Source: Blochmannia endosymbiont of Camponotus sp. C-003
GTDB lineage: Bacteria > Pseudomonadota > Gammaproteobacteria > Enterobacterales > Enterobacteriaceae
Length of the DNA stretch: 64,000 nucleotides
Direction of reading: 5' to 3'
NCBI RefSeq assembly: GCF_023585685.1
Contig: NZ_CP097764.1
Location: forward strand, 682,001-746,000
Part shown: piece by piece, positions 9,791 through 20,952 of the stretch
Layout of the letters: every line of letters begins with the position of its first letter
Numbering within the stretch: position 1 is the first letter of the stretch
The notes under the pieces: model-generated
Database searches by the model: none
What the model was told of the DNA's origin: nothing
Seen by the model: only the letters and a program-made list of their open reading frames with translations
Translations under genes and position numbers: made by a program

Positions 9791-11431
9791 ATGAACGGAG
9801 CTCAGTGGACCATAAAAGCACTGAGAGACAAAGGTGTAGAAGTTATTTTTGGTTATCCAGGTGGAGCAATTATGCCGATATATGATGCATTATTTGGTTC
9901 TGAATTAGAGCATTTATTATGTCGACATGAACAAGGAGCAATCATGTCTGCTATAGGATATGCTCGAGCTACTGGAAAAATTGGTGTATGTTTTGCGACT
10001 TCTGGCCCAGGAGCTACTAATCTCATCACTGGATTAGCGGATGCATTATTAGACTCCATCCCTATAGTAGCTATTACTGGACAAGTAGGATTAGAATTTA
10101 TTGGTACTGATGCTTTTCAAGAAATAGATGTACTAGGTTTATCTCTAGCTTGCACTAAACATAGCTTTTTAGTTTATTCATTAAAAATGTTACCTAATAT
10201 TATTGATGAAGCATTTTTTATTGCTGCTGAAGGAAGACCAGGTCCAGTGTTGATAGATATACCAAAAGACATTCAATTATCCACTGGAAAATTAATATCA
10301 AACTACTGTATTAATAAAAAATATATGTGTAGTATTGCAAATGATATAGAAAAAGCTCGGGTGCTAATGCTAGAAGCATACCAACCAATCCTTTATGTAG
10401 GAGGAGGGGTAGGTATGGCTGGAGCAGTCACTTCACTACGTACATTTATTTCTAAAACAAAAATACCTACTGTAGTAACATTAAAAGGACTAGGTGCACC
10501 GGATTATACAGAAGACTGTTATTTAGGAATGTTAGGAATGCATGGAAATCAAGCAGCTAACTTAGCAGTACAACAATCTGATTTATTAATTGCAATAGGA
10601 GCTCGATTTGACGATAGAGTAACTGGCCGATTACATAATTTTGCTCCGCAAGCAAAAGTAATTCATTTAGATATTGATCCTTCAGAATTTAGTAAGCTGC
10701 GATTGGCGCATGTTTCATTATCCGGAAACTTAAATGATCTATTATCTGCATTAACACAATCCTTGTCTATTAGTCCATGGAGAAAAAAAGTAAAATCTTT
10801 AAAAATGAAGTACCGTTGGTCTTATCAACCACCGGATGATAAAATTTATGCACCAACCTTGTTGAGAACAATCAGTGAAAATGCTCCTTACGATACTGTA
10901 GTAACCACAGATGTTGGGCAACATCAAATGTGGGCTGCTCAACATATGCAATTTAGTCGTCCGGAGAATTTTATTACTTCTGGAGGTCTTGGAACTATGG
11001 GATTTGGCACACCAGCAGCCATTGGAGCTCAAATTGGACGACCCAATCATATGGTGATCTGTATTTCTGGTGATGGATCATTTATGATGAACATACAAGA
11101 ACTCGCCACTATTAAACGCAAAAATTTACCTATTAAAATTGTTTTATTAGATAATCAACGTTTAGGAATGGTGCGTCAATGGCAACAATTATTTTTCAAC
11201 AAACGTTACAGCGAAACTACGTTAACAGATAATCCCAACTTTCTTGTTTTAGCTAAAGCATTTGATATTCATGGGATATGTATTACTCGTACATCTCAAA
11301 TTTTAGATGCGATCAATATGTTATTTACATACACAGGACCTTTTTTACTACATGTATTAATTAATGAATACGAAAACGTTTGGCCATTAGTGCCACCTGG
11401 CGCTTCAAATGATGCTATGTTGGAGCAGTAA
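9791..11431 (+). CDS. ilvG: Acetolactate synthase II, large subunit
   Basis: ThDP- and FAD-dependent enzyme making acetolactate and acetohydroxybutyrate, the first shared step of valine/leucine and isoleucine synthesis. The 546-residue protein matches enterobacterial IlvG (548) from MNGAQW to [11 protein letters not shown]. The catalytic glutamate is in CRHEQGA (Glu47), the ThDP/Mg site is GDGSFMMN from about residue 426, and FIGTDAFQE is present. A GAGGAAAA ribosome site precedes the ATG. The reading frame is intact, unlike the frameshifted ilvG of E. coli K-12. Its small subunit gene ilvM follows immediately. Confidence 0.96.
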   Translation: MNGAQWTIKALRDKGVEVIFGYPGGAIMPIYDALFGSELEHLLCRHEQGAIMSAIGYARATGKIGVCFATSGPGATNLITGLADALLDSIPIVAITGQVGLEFIGTDAFQEIDVLGLSLACTKHSFLVYSLKMLPNIIDEAFFIAAEGRPGPVLIDIPKDIQLSTGKLISNYCINKKYMCSIANDIEKARVLMLEAYQPILYVGGGVGMAGAVTSLRTFISKTKIPTVVTLKGLGAPDYTEDCYLGMLGMHGNQAANLAVQQSDLLIAIGARFDDRVTGRLHNFAPQAKVIHLDIDPSEFSKLRLAHVSLSGNLNDLLSALTQSLSISPWRKKVKSLKMKYRWSYQPPDDKIYAPTLLRTISENAPYDTVVTTDVGQHQMWAAQHMQFSRPENFITSGGLGTMGFGTPAAIGAQIGRPNHMVICISGDGSFMMNIQELATIKRKNLPIKIVLLDNQRLGMVRQWQQLFFNKRYSETTLTDNPNFLVLAKAFDIHGICITRTSQILDAINMLFTYTGPFLLHVLINEYENVWPLVPPGASNDAMLEQ

Positions 11432-11432
11432 T

Positions 11433-11669
11433 ATGACACATTATTCGTTATTGATAAAAGCCAGATTTTGCCCAGAGGTACTTGAACGTATTCTTCGAGT
11501 CATTCGTCATCGTGGATTTGAATTACATACATTAAATATGCTGTCATATAGTAAGTTCAGCAAAAAAAAAATAAACATTTTATTAACTGTTTCCAGCAAA
11601 AAAGCAATATATTTATTATCTACGCAACTAAATAAATTAATGGATATATATTATATTAAAATTGAATGA
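11433..11669 (+). CDS. ilvM: Acetolactate synthase II, small subunit
   Basis: ACT-domain regulatory/stabilising subunit of the IlvG enzyme. The 78-residue protein carries KARFCPEVLERILRVIRHRG and ends with QLNKLMDIYYIKIE, aligning with E. coli IlvM (87 aa). The ATG at 11433, one base after the ilvG stop codon, gives MTHYSLLIKARF and corresponds to the E. coli start; the tight spacing implies translational coupling. It lacks the short glutamine-rich tail of the E. coli protein. Confidence 0.93.
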   Translation: MTHYSLLIKARFCPEVLERILRVIRHRGFELHTLNMLSYSKFSKKKINILLTVSSKKAIYLLSTQLNKLMDIYYIKIE

Positions 11670-11731
11670 ATTAAAAAACCATAATTTAAATTTCATACTT
11701 TATTCAACTATATTACCGCGGAAGATATCAG

Positions 11732-12652
11732 ATGAATACATCAAATTTTATTTGGTTTAATGGAGAAATCGTACCATGGCAGGAAGCTAAAGTACATGTA
11801 ATGTCTCATGCTTTGCACTATGGATCATCAGTATTTGAAGGTATGAGATGTTATAATTCACATAAAGGTCCCGTTATATTTCGTCATCGCGAACACATAC
11901 AAAGATTGTATAATTCCTCAAAAATTTATCAGATACCTATTTCTTGGAGTATTGATGATTTAATGCAAGCCTGTAGAATTATTATTCGAAAAAATAATTT
12001 AATTAATGCATATATCTGTCCTGTAGTATTTATTGGAAATGTAGGCATGAAAATTAATCCGGATCCCGGATTTACCGCCGACATTGCTATAGCAGCTTTT
12101 TCTTGGTTACCTTATTTGGGAGAAAACTCTTTGAAAGAAGGAATTGACGTTATGGTATCTTCTTGGAATAGGGTTCCAGCAAATACTCTTCCAAGCACAG
12201 CAAAAGCTGGTGGAAATTACTTATCATCTATGTTAATTAGTAATGAAGCTCATCGAAATGGTTATCAAGAAGGAATAGGCTTAGATATATACGGTTATAT
12301 TTCAGAAGGTTCCGGTGAAAATTTATTTGAAGTTAAAAATAATGTTATTTTAACACCACCATGTGCTTCTTCTATATTACCCGGAATTACACGCGATGCT
12401 ATCATTAAATTAGCAGTAAATATTGATTTAGAAGTACAAGAACAAATATTGCCCCGTGAATCTCTATATATAGCCGATGAAGTATTTATGTCTGATACTG
12501 CTGTCGAAATAACTCCAATACGTAGTGTAGATGGAATTAAAATAGGTACTGGTGCGTGTGGACCCATTACTAAAAAATTACACAACTTATTTTTTAATTT
12601 ATTTACCGGAATCACTAAAGATCAATGGAATTGGTTAGATCCAATTAACTAA
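11732..12652 (+). CDS. ilvE: Branched-chain amino acid aminotransferase
   Basis: PLP class IV aminotransferase performing the last step of isoleucine, valine and leucine synthesis. The 306 aa match E. coli IlvE (309), with HALHYGSSVFEGMRCY near the N-terminus, the PLP lysine in STAKAGGNY (Lys158), SEGSGENLFEV, and LPGITRDAIIKLA. It follows ilvM by about 60 bases in the E. coli gene order. In several ant and aphid symbionts this last step is left to the host; here the gene is intact. Confidence 0.96.
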   Translation: MNTSNFIWFNGEIVPWQEAKVHVMSHALHYGSSVFEGMRCYNSHKGPVIFRHREHIQRLYNSSKIYQIPISWSIDDLMQACRIIIRKNNLINAYICPVVFIGNVGMKINPDPGFTADIAIAAFSWLPYLGENSLKEGIDVMVSSWNRVPANTLPSTAKAGGNYLSSMLISNEAHRNGYQEGIGLDIYGYISEGSGENLFEVKNNVILTPPCASSILPGITRDAIIKLAVNIDLEVQEQILPRESLYIADEVFMSDTAVEITPIRSVDGIKIGTGACGPITKKLHNLFFNLFTGITKDQWNWLDPIN

Positions 12653-12737
12653 CAATACTAAATTAGTGTAAATATTAGTGCTTAAAATAATCAATATTCA
12701 ATAACATCATCATAATAGGATAACTTGGAGTTGAAAT

Positions 12738-14589
12738 ATGCCTGAATATCGCTCCTCTACTACTACGCGCGGTCGTAAAATGGCTGGCGCTCGAGCATTA
12801 TGGCGTGCCACGGGCATGACTACTGAAGACTTTGGTAAAATGATTATCGCCGTGGTTAATTCTTTTACTCAATTTGTTCCTGGTCATATACATTTACGAA
12901 ACGTAGGAGCATTAGTGTCTGAACAAATTAATATTCATGGAGGAGTTGCAAAAGAATTTAATACGATCGCAATAGATGATGGAATTGCTATGGGCCATAG
13001 CGGCATGCTATATTCTTTACCATCTAGAGATCTTATTGCTGATTCTGTGGAATATATGATTAACGCCCATTGTGTTGATGCTATGGTATGTATTTCTAAT
13101 TGCGATAAAATAACACCTGGAATGTTAATGGCAGCACTGCGTTTAAATATCCCAACTATCTTTGTATCCGGTGGACCAATGGAATCTGGTACAATAACTT
13201 TATCTAATCAAAATGTTAAGTTAAATTTAATTAATGCAATCACTTGTTCCGCAGATCCTAACATTTCTGATACTGATCAGCAAAAAATTGAATCCGAAGC
13301 ATGTCCTACATGCGGATCCTGTTCAGGGATGTTCACTGCTAACTCCATGAATTGCTTAACAGAGGCATTGGGGTTAGCACAACCAGGTAACGGATCGTTG
13401 TTGGCTACCCACTCTGATCGTAAAAAATTATTTTTAAATGCTGGAAAATATATTGTTCACCTAGCTAAATCTTATTATGAAGAGAATGATTATTCTGTTT
13501 TACCGCGCAATATAGCTAATAAATCTTCTTTTGAAAATGCAATGATGTTAGACATTGCAATGGGTGGTTCTACTAATACTGTATTACACCTACTTGCAGC
13601 TGCTCAAGAAGGAGAAATAGATTTTACTATGGCAGATATTGACAAATTATCTCGAAAAGTACCACATTTATGCAAAGTAGCCCCAAATACTCAACAATAT
13701 CACATGGAAGATTTTCATCGAGCTGGAGGAGTAATGGGTGTACTTGGCGAACTACATCGTTGTAATTTATTACATCAAGATACACGCACCATATTGAATA
13801 AATCTTTATTAGAGACGTTATTAAATTATGATATTGTTTCGTGTAATAATTTGGAATCAAAAAATATGTATGCTGCGGCACCGGCAGGAAAACGTAGCAT
13901 ACAAGCTTTCACTCAAAAAAAATAGATGGATTTCGTTAGATTTGGATCGTTGCTCTGGATGTATTCGTTCTCGTGAGTATGCTTACAGTCAAGATGGAGG
14001 TTTAGCAGTATTATATGGTAATCTTGCTGCAGATGGGTGTCTTGTAAAAACAGCTGGAGTTCATACAAACCTTAAAAAATTTAGTGGACCAGCTAAAGTT
14101 TACGAGAGTCAAGAAGAATCTGTTCGAGCAATTTTAACAGGAAATATACATTCTGGTGATATTATTGTAATTCGATATGAAGGACCAAAAGGTGGACCAG
14201 GTATGCAAGAAATGCTATATCCAACATCCTTTCTTAAATCTATGGGTTTAGATATGTGTTGCGCTTTAATTACAGACGGTAGGTTTTCAGGAGGAACATC
14301 AGGACTATCCATTGGCCATATATCTCCAGAAGCAGCTAATAAAGGATTAATTGGATTAGTACACAACGGGGACATAATTAGTATCAATATCAACATGCGC
14401 AGCATCACCTTGGAAGTCTCTGAAGATATACTAAAAATACGACATGCAACGGAAATTGCTCGAGGAACTAAAGCATGGACCCCAATCAACAGAAATAGAA
14501 ACATATCTACTTCTTTAAGAGCATACGCCCACTTAGTAACAAGCGCAGATAAAGGCGCGGTTCGTGACAAATCTAAATTATTAGGATAA
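12738..14589 (+). CDS. ilvD: Dihydroxy-acid dehydratase, one frameshift
   Basis: Fe-S enzyme dehydrating dihydroxy acids to the keto-acid precursors of valine and isoleucine. Two adjoining frames together give the whole family protein. Frame one (to 13925) carries [10 protein letters not shown] and [17 protein letters not shown], the cluster ligands. Frame two resumes with [17 protein letters not shown] and runs to [13 protein letters not shown]. The break lies in an A8 run at 13915-13922. Removing one A gives AFTQKNRW, aligned gap-free with E. coli AFSQDCRW, and a total of 616 aa, exactly the E. coli length. This is therefore a single +1 insertion: sequencing error, slippage-rescued lesion or very recent mutation. 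The ATG at 12738 follows a GGAG ribosome site. Confidence 0.93.
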
Positions 14590-14597
14590 CATCCTGA

Positions 14598-16143
14598 ATG
14601 AAAAAATTTTATTCTTTTTCTCATGCACCATGTCCTGCAGAATATCTGCGCACTGCTTTGCGTTCCCATGTATACGAAGTAGCTCAAATAACTCCATTGC
14701 AAATTATGAATAAATTGTCAGAACGTCTTGAAAATACAGTGTTAGTTAAACGAGAAGATAGACAGCCGGTACATAGCTTTAAACTACGTGGAGCTTATGC
14801 TATGATATCGAGTCTTAATGAAACACAAAAATCTTCTGGAGTTATTACCGCGTTAGCAGGTAATCACGCTCAGGGGGTAGCTTTTTCTTTTTACTCATCT
14901 AGGTATTACATCTGTGATTGTGATGCCTATAAATACTGCTGACATAAAAATAGATGCGGTACGTGATTTTGGAGGAAAACCGTTATTATGTGGAGCTAAT
15001 TTTGATGAGGCTAAAATTAAAGCTATGTATTTAGCTGATAAACATCAATTAACTTTTATTCCTCCATTCGATCATCCAACGGTAATCGCAGGACAAGGAA
15101 CATTAGCGATGAAATTGTTGCAGCAAGATGCTCATTTAGATCGTATTTTTGTTCCAGTAGGAGGAGGGGGATTAGCTGCAGGTGTGTCTGTATTAATTAA
15201 ACATCTTATGCCTCAAATAAAAGTTATAGGAGTTGAATCAGCAGAATCGGCTTCTTTATGCGCCGCATTATCAGTTGGTATGCCAGTATGGTTGCATAAA
15301 GTGGGTCTATTTGCTGAAGGAGTAGCTGTACGATGCGTTGGCAACGAAACATTTCGTTTATGCCAGGAATACCTAGACGATGTAATTACAGTAGATAATG
15401 ATGCAATTTGTGCTGCAATAAAAGATTTATTCGAAGATGTACGTGCTATTGCTGAACCCTCAGGTGCTTTAGCGTTAGCTGGAATGAAGAAGTATATTCA
15501 AAAACATTCAATCCGCGGTGAAAGATTAGCTCATGTTCTTTCGGGTGCCAATATAAATTTTCATGAACTACGTTATATTTCAGAACGTTGTGAATTAGGA
15601 GAACAACGAGAAGCATTAATGGCGATTACTATCCCAGAAAAAAAAGGTAGTTTTTTGGAATTCTATAAAATATTAGGAAACAGATCAGTAACGGAATGTA
15701 ATTATCGATTCAATGGATCTAAAAACGTTTGTGTTTTTATTGGTATACGTTTAAAACAAGGGCATTCCGAAAGAAAAACGATAGTACAAGAAATACTTTC
15801 TAATGGTTTTCACGTGGTAGATTTATCTGATAACGAAATGGCTAAATTGCATGTTAAATACATGGTAGGAACACGTTTATTTCAACCTTTACAGGAGCGA
15901 ATTTTTAGTTTTGAGTTCCCAGAAGCTCCGGGAGCGTTATTGAAATTTCTTCATACTTTAGGTGCTAATTGGAACATTTCTTTATTTCATTATAGAAATC
16001 ATGGCACTGATTACGGACGTGTTTTAGCCGGATTTGAACTATCCAATCAAAAAGAACCAGAATTTAAAGAATATCTATCTAAATTAGGATACGAATGGCA
16101 CGATGTTACAACTAATCCAGTATTTAAAGTATTTTTAAATTAA
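14598..16143 (+). CDS. ilvA: Threonine deaminase, one frameshift
   Basis: PLP enzyme converting threonine to 2-ketobutyrate, the committed isoleucine step. The first frame holds the PLP lysine in HSFKLRGAY (Lys62, same number as E. coli) and AGNHAQGVAF, then runs out of homology and stops at 14942. The second frame continues LGITSVIVMP and covers the rest, including VGGGGLAAG and both C-terminal ACT-like regulatory domains (SFEFPEAPGAL). The shift lies at about 14888-14892, where a TTTTT run needs one T fewer. With that correction the protein is 514 aa, exactly the E. coli length. The presence of the regulatory domains implies feedback control by isoleucine. It begins 8 bases after ilvD. Confidence 0.92.
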
Positions 16144-16200
16144 TAAAACATTGCGATAAAAATCATCAAATTATTTTAACATTATTTAAAGAGACATTTT

Positions 16201-17679
16201 ATGAATAAAAATTATTTTAATACATTAACTTTTATGCAAAAATTAAAACATTTGAAAAAATGCCGATTTATGAGTAACAATGAATTTTCCAATGGAATTC
16301 AATCTTTATTATCTAAAAAAGTAGCCATAATAGGCTGTGGTTCTCAAGGTTTGAATCAAGGTTTAAATATGAGAGACTCAGGTATAAACGTTGTATACGC
16401 TTTACGTCGTGAATCTATTATTAATAAAAAAGAATCTTGGGAAAAAGCGACACGAAACGGATTTTCTGTAGGAACTTATGACGAAATTATTCCCAAATCA
16501 GATGTAATTATTAATTTAACTCCAGATAAATATCACACATCAGTGATACAAGAAATAGAACCCTTAATGAAACATGGAGCTACATTAGGGTATTCACATG
16601 GATTTCATATTGTAGAAGTTGGAGAAAAAATTCGTCAAGATATTACAGTTATAATGGTCGCTCCAAAATGCCCTGGTACAGAGGTTCGTCAAGAATATCA
16701 AAGAGGATTTGGAGTACCTGCTTTAATTGCTGTACATGAAGAAAACAATGCATATGATATGGGCATGACGTTAGCAAAATCTTGGGCATTTGCACTTGGT
16801 AGTCATCGAGCTGGGGTATTAGAATCTTCGTTTATAGCAGAAGTGAAATCAGATCTTATGGGAGAACAAACTGTTTTGTGTGGAATGTTACAAGCCGGAT
16901 CTATTCTTTGTTTTGATTACATGATTAATAATGGTGTTGATGCTGCATACGCAGGAAAATTTATTCAATGCGGATGGGAAGTCATAACTGAAGCATTAAA
17001 ACAAGGAGGCATTACATTAATGATGGATCGATTATCTAATTCCGCTAAAATACGTGCTTTTATATTATCTGAAAAACTAAAAAATATATTAAAACCAATT
17101 TTCGAACAACATATGGAAAATATACTTAATGGAATATTTTCTAAAGAAATGATGTTAGATTGGGAAAATAACGATTCTAAATTACTTAATTGGAGAAAAC
17201 AAACCAGTCAACTTCCATTAGAACAAGCTCCAAACTATCAACAAAAAATTCAGGAACAAACGTATTTTGATTATGGAGTATTAATGGTAGCTATAATCAA
17301 ATCAGGTGTAGAGCTATCTTTTGACACGATGATAAAATCTGGAATAGCACCAGAATCAGCCTATTATGAATCATTACATGAATTACCATTAATCGCAAAT
17401 ACTATAGCTCGTAAAAAATTATATGAAATGAATATGGTAATTTCTGACACCGCAGAATACGGTAATTATTTATTTTGCGACACAGTAGTACCTTTGTTAA
17501 AAAAGACTATAATACCTAATTTAATACGAGGTGATTTAGGTATGTCATCCGAAAATATTAATGTTGATAACATTGTTTTACGCAACACCAATAACATGAT
17601 TAGAAATCACAAAATAGAAAAAATTGGAACTCAACTAAGAAGCTATATGCAAAACATAAAAAGTCTATCATTTAATTAA
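16201..17679 (+). CDS. ilvC: Ketol-acid reductoisomerase (class II)
   Basis: NADPH- and Mg-dependent isomeroreductase of valine and isoleucine synthesis. The 492 aa match E. coli IlvC (491) from NYFNTL onward. The Rossmann motif [10 protein letters not shown] follows KKVAIIG, then [22 protein letters not shown] and [13 protein letters not shown]. Having two knotted C-terminal domains, it belongs to the long class II form. An AGAG ribosome site precedes the ATG. The E. coli regulator ilvY, normally divergent here, is missing, so substrate-induced control is probably lost. It completes a contiguous set of all genes for isoleucine and valine from threonine and pyruvate. Confidence 0.96.
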   Translation: MNKNYFNTLTFMQKLKHLKKCRFMSNNEFSNGIQSLLSKKVAIIGCGSQGLNQGLNMRDSGINVVYALRRESIINKKESWEKATRNGFSVGTYDEIIPKSDVIINLTPDKYHTSVIQEIEPLMKHGATLGYSHGFHIVEVGEKIRQDITVIMVAPKCPGTEVRQEYQRGFGVPALIAVHEENNAYDMGMTLAKSWAFALGSHRAGVLESSFIAEVKSDLMGEQTVLCGMLQAGSILCFDYMINNGVDAAYAGKFIQCGWEVITEALKQGGITLMMDRLSNSAKIRAFILSEKLKNILKPIFEQHMENILNGIFSKEMMLDWENNDSKLLNWRKQTSQLPLEQAPNYQQKIQEQTYFDYGVLMVAIIKSGVELSFDTMIKSGIAPESAYYESLHELPLIANTIARKKLYEMNMVISDTAEYGNYLFCDTVVPLLKKTIIPNLIRGDLGMSSENINVDNIVLRNTNNMIRNHKIEKIGTQLRSYMQNIKSLSFN

Positions 17680-17905
17680 TAGTTAAAAAATAAACTTTCC
17701 ATAATTATAACGACAGTATTGCAATGAAAGATTATTACATTAACTTCTGAATAAACATGAATTCTTTTTGAATAAAAAACAATGAAATCATTTTGTATAA
17801 CTACTGATACAAATGAACTTTAAATGTTCAACAACATATATAACAACAAATACACTCACAATAATTATTGTAAAATCATCATAAAATAAATTGTAAGGAG
17901 GATAA

Positions 17906-18274
17906 ATGAATCAAATTATCGTACAACTGACCGATTCTAATTTTAAAGAAACAGTGTTAAACTCTACTAATAATCAAAAAAATAATCTTTTTTTAATTGA
18001 TTTTTGGGCCAACTGGTGTAATCCCTGTAAAGCAATGATACCCATTTTAGAAGATATTGCTGTTGAATTTAGTGACATACTAAAAGTAGCAAAATTAAAT
18101 ATAGATGAAAACCCAATAACTACTAAACACTACGGAATTAAGAGTATCCCAACTTTATTATTAATTCGTCATGGAACAGTGTTATCCACTCAAGTAGGGT
18201 TGCTGTCTAAACAAAAATTACAAGAATTTTTGAAGATATATACAAACACAGATACTGGTTTAAAACATTCATAA
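17906..18274 (+). CDS. trxA: Thioredoxin with altered active site
   Basis: Small cytosolic dithiol protein reducing ribonucleotide reductase and other disulfides. The fold markers are clear: LFLIDFWANWC, PILEDIA, VAKLNIDENP, and the cis-proline loop KSIPTLLL. The redox motif, however, reads WCNPC (Cys38 and Cys41) rather than the nearly invariant WCGPC. At 122 aa it is somewhat longer than E. coli TrxA (109), with extra residues at both ends. It has a strong AAGGAGG ribosome site. Position before rho is as in E. coli. Gly-to-Asn between the cysteines should alter redox potential. It could be another thioredoxin-family member, but the synteny supports trxA. Confidence 0.92.
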   Translation: MNQIIVQLTDSNFKETVLNSTNNQKNNLFLIDFWANWCNPCKAMIPILEDIAVEFSDILKVAKLNIDENPITTKHYGIKSIPTLLLIRHGTVLSTQVGLLSKQKLQEFLKIYTNTDTGLKHS

Positions 18275-18682
18275 TTTTTGAAATTATTTTATATGTTAGT
18301 AGACGTTTCTTTGAGATTACAGTAGAATGATAGCTCACGTGTATATGATTAATCATAAATATTTAAATTTATAATGGAATCTAAACGTATTGCTACTATT
18401 ACATGGTGGCAATACAGGTAACACAATTTAATTTGCACAATTAATTATAACCATAGTTTCAATATGATTGAAAAGATTACCGATAAATTTTTGTAAATCT
18501 ATTTTCTGTAATAATCCGATAGTAAATATAACACTTGACGTGTGTTCGTGCTCGATATTGCGAGCTTAGAATAAGCAATTCCAATATGGGTTATAAAGGA
18601 AATTATTACATTATGTTGCATGTATACTTTATATCTGTAATACCAACAGTATTATATAACTCCAATTTAAGAATCCATAATG
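18275..18682. other. Spacer upstream of rho
   Basis: 408 bases without a supported protein gene. It presumably contains the rho leader, which in E. coli mediates autoregulation. A small hairpin, GCTCG-N6-CGAGC, lies at 18550-18565. Short open frames here do not resemble the E. coli rhoL leader peptide. Confidence 0.45.
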
Positions 18683-19942
18683 ATGAATCTTACGAAATTA
18701 AAAAACATACCAGTTTCTGAATTAGTACATCTCGGAGAAGGTATGGGTCTAGAAAATTTAGCACGTATGCGTAAGCAAGATATTATTTTTGCTATTTTTA
18801 AACAACATTCTAAAACTGGAGAAGACATTTTTGGAGATGGCGTATTAGAAATATTACAAGACGGTTTTGGATTTCTTAGATCAAGCGATAGTTCTTATCT
18901 TGCTGGACCAGATGATATTTACGTGTCTCCCAGCCAGATTCGTCGTTTTAATTTACGCACTGGAGATACTATTTCTGGAAAAATTAGACCCCCAAAAGAA
19001 GGAGAACGTTATTTTGCATTACTCAAAGTCAATGATGTAAATTATGATAAACCAGAAAACGCTCGTAATAAAATTTTATTTGAAAACCTTACTCCACTAC
19101 ATGCCAATTCACGATTACGTATGGAACGAGGAAATGGCTCTACAGAAGACCTAACCGCAAGGGTATTGGACCTAGCATCACCGATTGGGCGCGGGCAACG
19201 CGGTTTAATTGTAGCACCCCCTAAGGCTGGAAAAACTATACTTCTTCAAAATATTGCACAAAGTATTAGTCATAATCATCCAGACTGTGTATTGATAGTA
19301 CTTCTAATAGACGAGCGTCCAGAAGAAGTTACTGAAATGCAACGCTTGGTACACGGGGAAGTAATCGCATCTACTTTCGATGAACCAGCTTCTCGTCATG
19401 TTCAAGTATCCGAAATGGTAATTGAGAAAGCTAAGCGATTAGTGGAGCATAAAAAAGATGTTATTATTTTGTTAGATTCTATTACTCGATTAGCGAGAGC
19501 TTATAATACTATAGTACCTTCATCCGGAAAAGTGTTGACAGGAGGAGTTGATGCCAATGCTTTACATCGTCCAAAACGCTTTTTTGGCGCTGCTCGTAAT
19601 ATGGAAGAAGGAGGCAGCTTGACTATTATAGCCACTGCTTTGATAGATACTGGATCAAAAATGGATGAAGTAATTTATGAAGAATTTAAAGGCACTGGTA
19701 ATATGGAACTACATTTGTCAAGGAAGATAGCTGAGAAACGTGTTTTCCCAGCTATTGATTACAATCGTTCTGGAACTAGGAAAGAAGAACTATTAACCAC
19801 TCAAGATGAACTTCAAAAAATATGGATTTTAAGAAAAATTATTCATCCAATGAGTGAAATTGATGCCATGGAATTTATGATGAATAAATTATCTATGACT
19901 AAAACCAATGATGAATTCTTTGATATGATGAAACGCTGTTAA
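18683..19942 (+). CDS. rho: Transcription termination factor Rho
   Basis: Hexameric RNA-dependent ATPase that terminates transcription. It is nearly identical to E. coli Rho in length (419 aa) and sequence. The N-terminal RNA-binding fold carries DGFGFLRS, followed by the Walker A motif PPKAGKT, the Walker B region [15 protein letters not shown], the Q-loop [16 protein letters not shown] and the C-terminal [10 protein letters not shown]. Two ATG codons are adjacent; the second, at 18683, gives MNLTKLKN, like E. coli MNLTELKN. Rho is retained although the region on both sides is eroded, which fits the scarcity of convincing hairpin terminators. Confidence 0.97.
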   Translation: MNLTKLKNIPVSELVHLGEGMGLENLARMRKQDIIFAIFKQHSKTGEDIFGDGVLEILQDGFGFLRSSDSSYLAGPDDIYVSPSQIRRFNLRTGDTISGKIRPPKEGERYFALLKVNDVNYDKPENARNKILFENLTPLHANSRLRMERGNGSTEDLTARVLDLASPIGRGQRGLIVAPPKAGKTILLQNIAQSISHNHPDCVLIVLLIDERPEEVTEMQRLVHGEVIASTFDEPASRHVQVSEMVIEKAKRLVEHKKDVIILLDSITRLARAYNTIVPSSGKVLTGGVDANALHRPKRFFGAARNMEEGGSLTIIATALIDTGSKMDEVIYEEFKGTGNMELHLSRKIAEKRVFPAIDYNRSGTRKEELLTTQDELQKIWILRKIIHPMSEIDAMEFMMNKLSMTKTNDEFFDMMKRC

Positions 19943-20533
19943 CTTATTACGATAATTATTATTTACTATATTAAACACATATTGTAAAACAGACTATTTA
20001 CTATTTTTTTATGTCCACGATTTGTCAGATTTTTACATAAAAATTTATTTTAATGATTATTTGTATAAAATTTTGATTATTCTATGCAATAGAATATTGT
20101 TGCTCCATGTATATTCTTTACAATAATTTATTTTCATGAATTAAATGATGCGGTAGAATCAATAATTATACAGCTATATATTTCTCATATCTTCATGTAT
20201 CAGTAATAAATTTAATTAATTATTTTAGTATATATGTATATTACACAAATATCGATATGTGATAAAATATGCGTACACTGATATTGAAGATATATATTTA
20301 CACATTGTATCCTTTCGTCTACTATATAGATTTATGTATACAGCAATGTATACAAATATTTTAAAAATACATTATAACTATAAAACATTCTGTAATTTTC
20401 ATAGATTTCTTTCTACGTGTTGTTTGTAATAAAATTCAATGAGCAGTATATATGTAGGAAAAATTATTAGCACAAATTGATCGATTCATATTCTTATTAA
20501 TATAAATCTGAATATCTACTCATGTAGATTTAG
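19943..20533. other. Gene-free spacer between rho and tRNA cluster
   Basis: About 590 AT-rich bases without a supported gene. In E. coli the wec (ECA) gene cluster lies here between rho and argX; it has been deleted. Confidence 0.6.
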
Positions 20534-20607
20534 GCGTTCGTAGCTCAACTGGATAGAGCATCGCCCTCCGGAGGCGAAGGTTTCAGGTTCAAATCCTGTC
20601 GGACGCA
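20534..20607 (+). tRNA. argX: tRNA-Arg (anticodon CCG)
   Basis: Acceptor GCGTTCG pairs with CGGACGC (one G-T pair). The anticodon stem TCGCC/GGCGA has loop CTCCGGA, giving CCG. Discriminator A; CCA is not encoded. First of four tRNAs in the order of E. coli argX-hisR-leuT-proM. Confidence 0.96.
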
Positions 20608-20649
20608 TTGATTGATTCAAATTTTTATGAAAAATTGAAGTTGATCTAT

Positions 20650-20726
20650 GGTGATTGTAGCTCAGTTGGTAGAGCTCTGGATTGTGGTTCCAGAAGTCGT
20701 GGGTTCGAATCCCATCAATCACCCCA
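20650..20726 (+). tRNA. hisR: tRNA-His (anticodon GTG)
   Basis: Acceptor GTGATTG pairs with CAATCAC, and the extra G at position -1 typical of tRNA-His is at 20650, opposite C73 at 20723. The anticodon loop TTGTGGT gives GTG. CCA appears to be encoded at 20724-20726, the only tRNA in the window where it is. Confidence 0.96.
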
Positions 20727-20746
20727 TTAAAAATAAATGAAATACA

Positions 20747-20831
20747 GCGAAGGTGGCGGAATAGGAAGACGCACTAACTTCAGGAGTTAGTGTCTTATCA
20801 AGACATGAGGGTTCAAATCCCTTCCTTCGCA
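20747..20831 (+). tRNA. leuT: tRNA-Leu (anticodon CAG)
   Basis: Class II tRNA with a long variable arm. Acceptor GCGAAGG pairs with CCTTCGC; the anticodon stem CTAAC/GTTAG has loop TTCAGGA, giving CAG. Discriminator A, then GCA instead of CCA. Confidence 0.95.
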
Positions 20832-20952
20832 GCAGGATAACTGCAATCATATTATCAATGTAATATGATGTGATGTATTATTTATTAGTATTTTAATATT
20901 CTTCAATAAAGAACATATAATACAAAAATCACATGAAAGTTTAATAAACTAT

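Noticed and set aside
18535..18720. Short frame overlapping the rho start
   Set aside because: No family similarity, overlaps the start of rho in another frame, and lacks a ribosome site; it also does not resemble rhoL.
20516..20722. Minus-strand frame across tRNA-Arg and tRNA-His
   Set aside because: It is the complement of two tRNA genes and has no other support.
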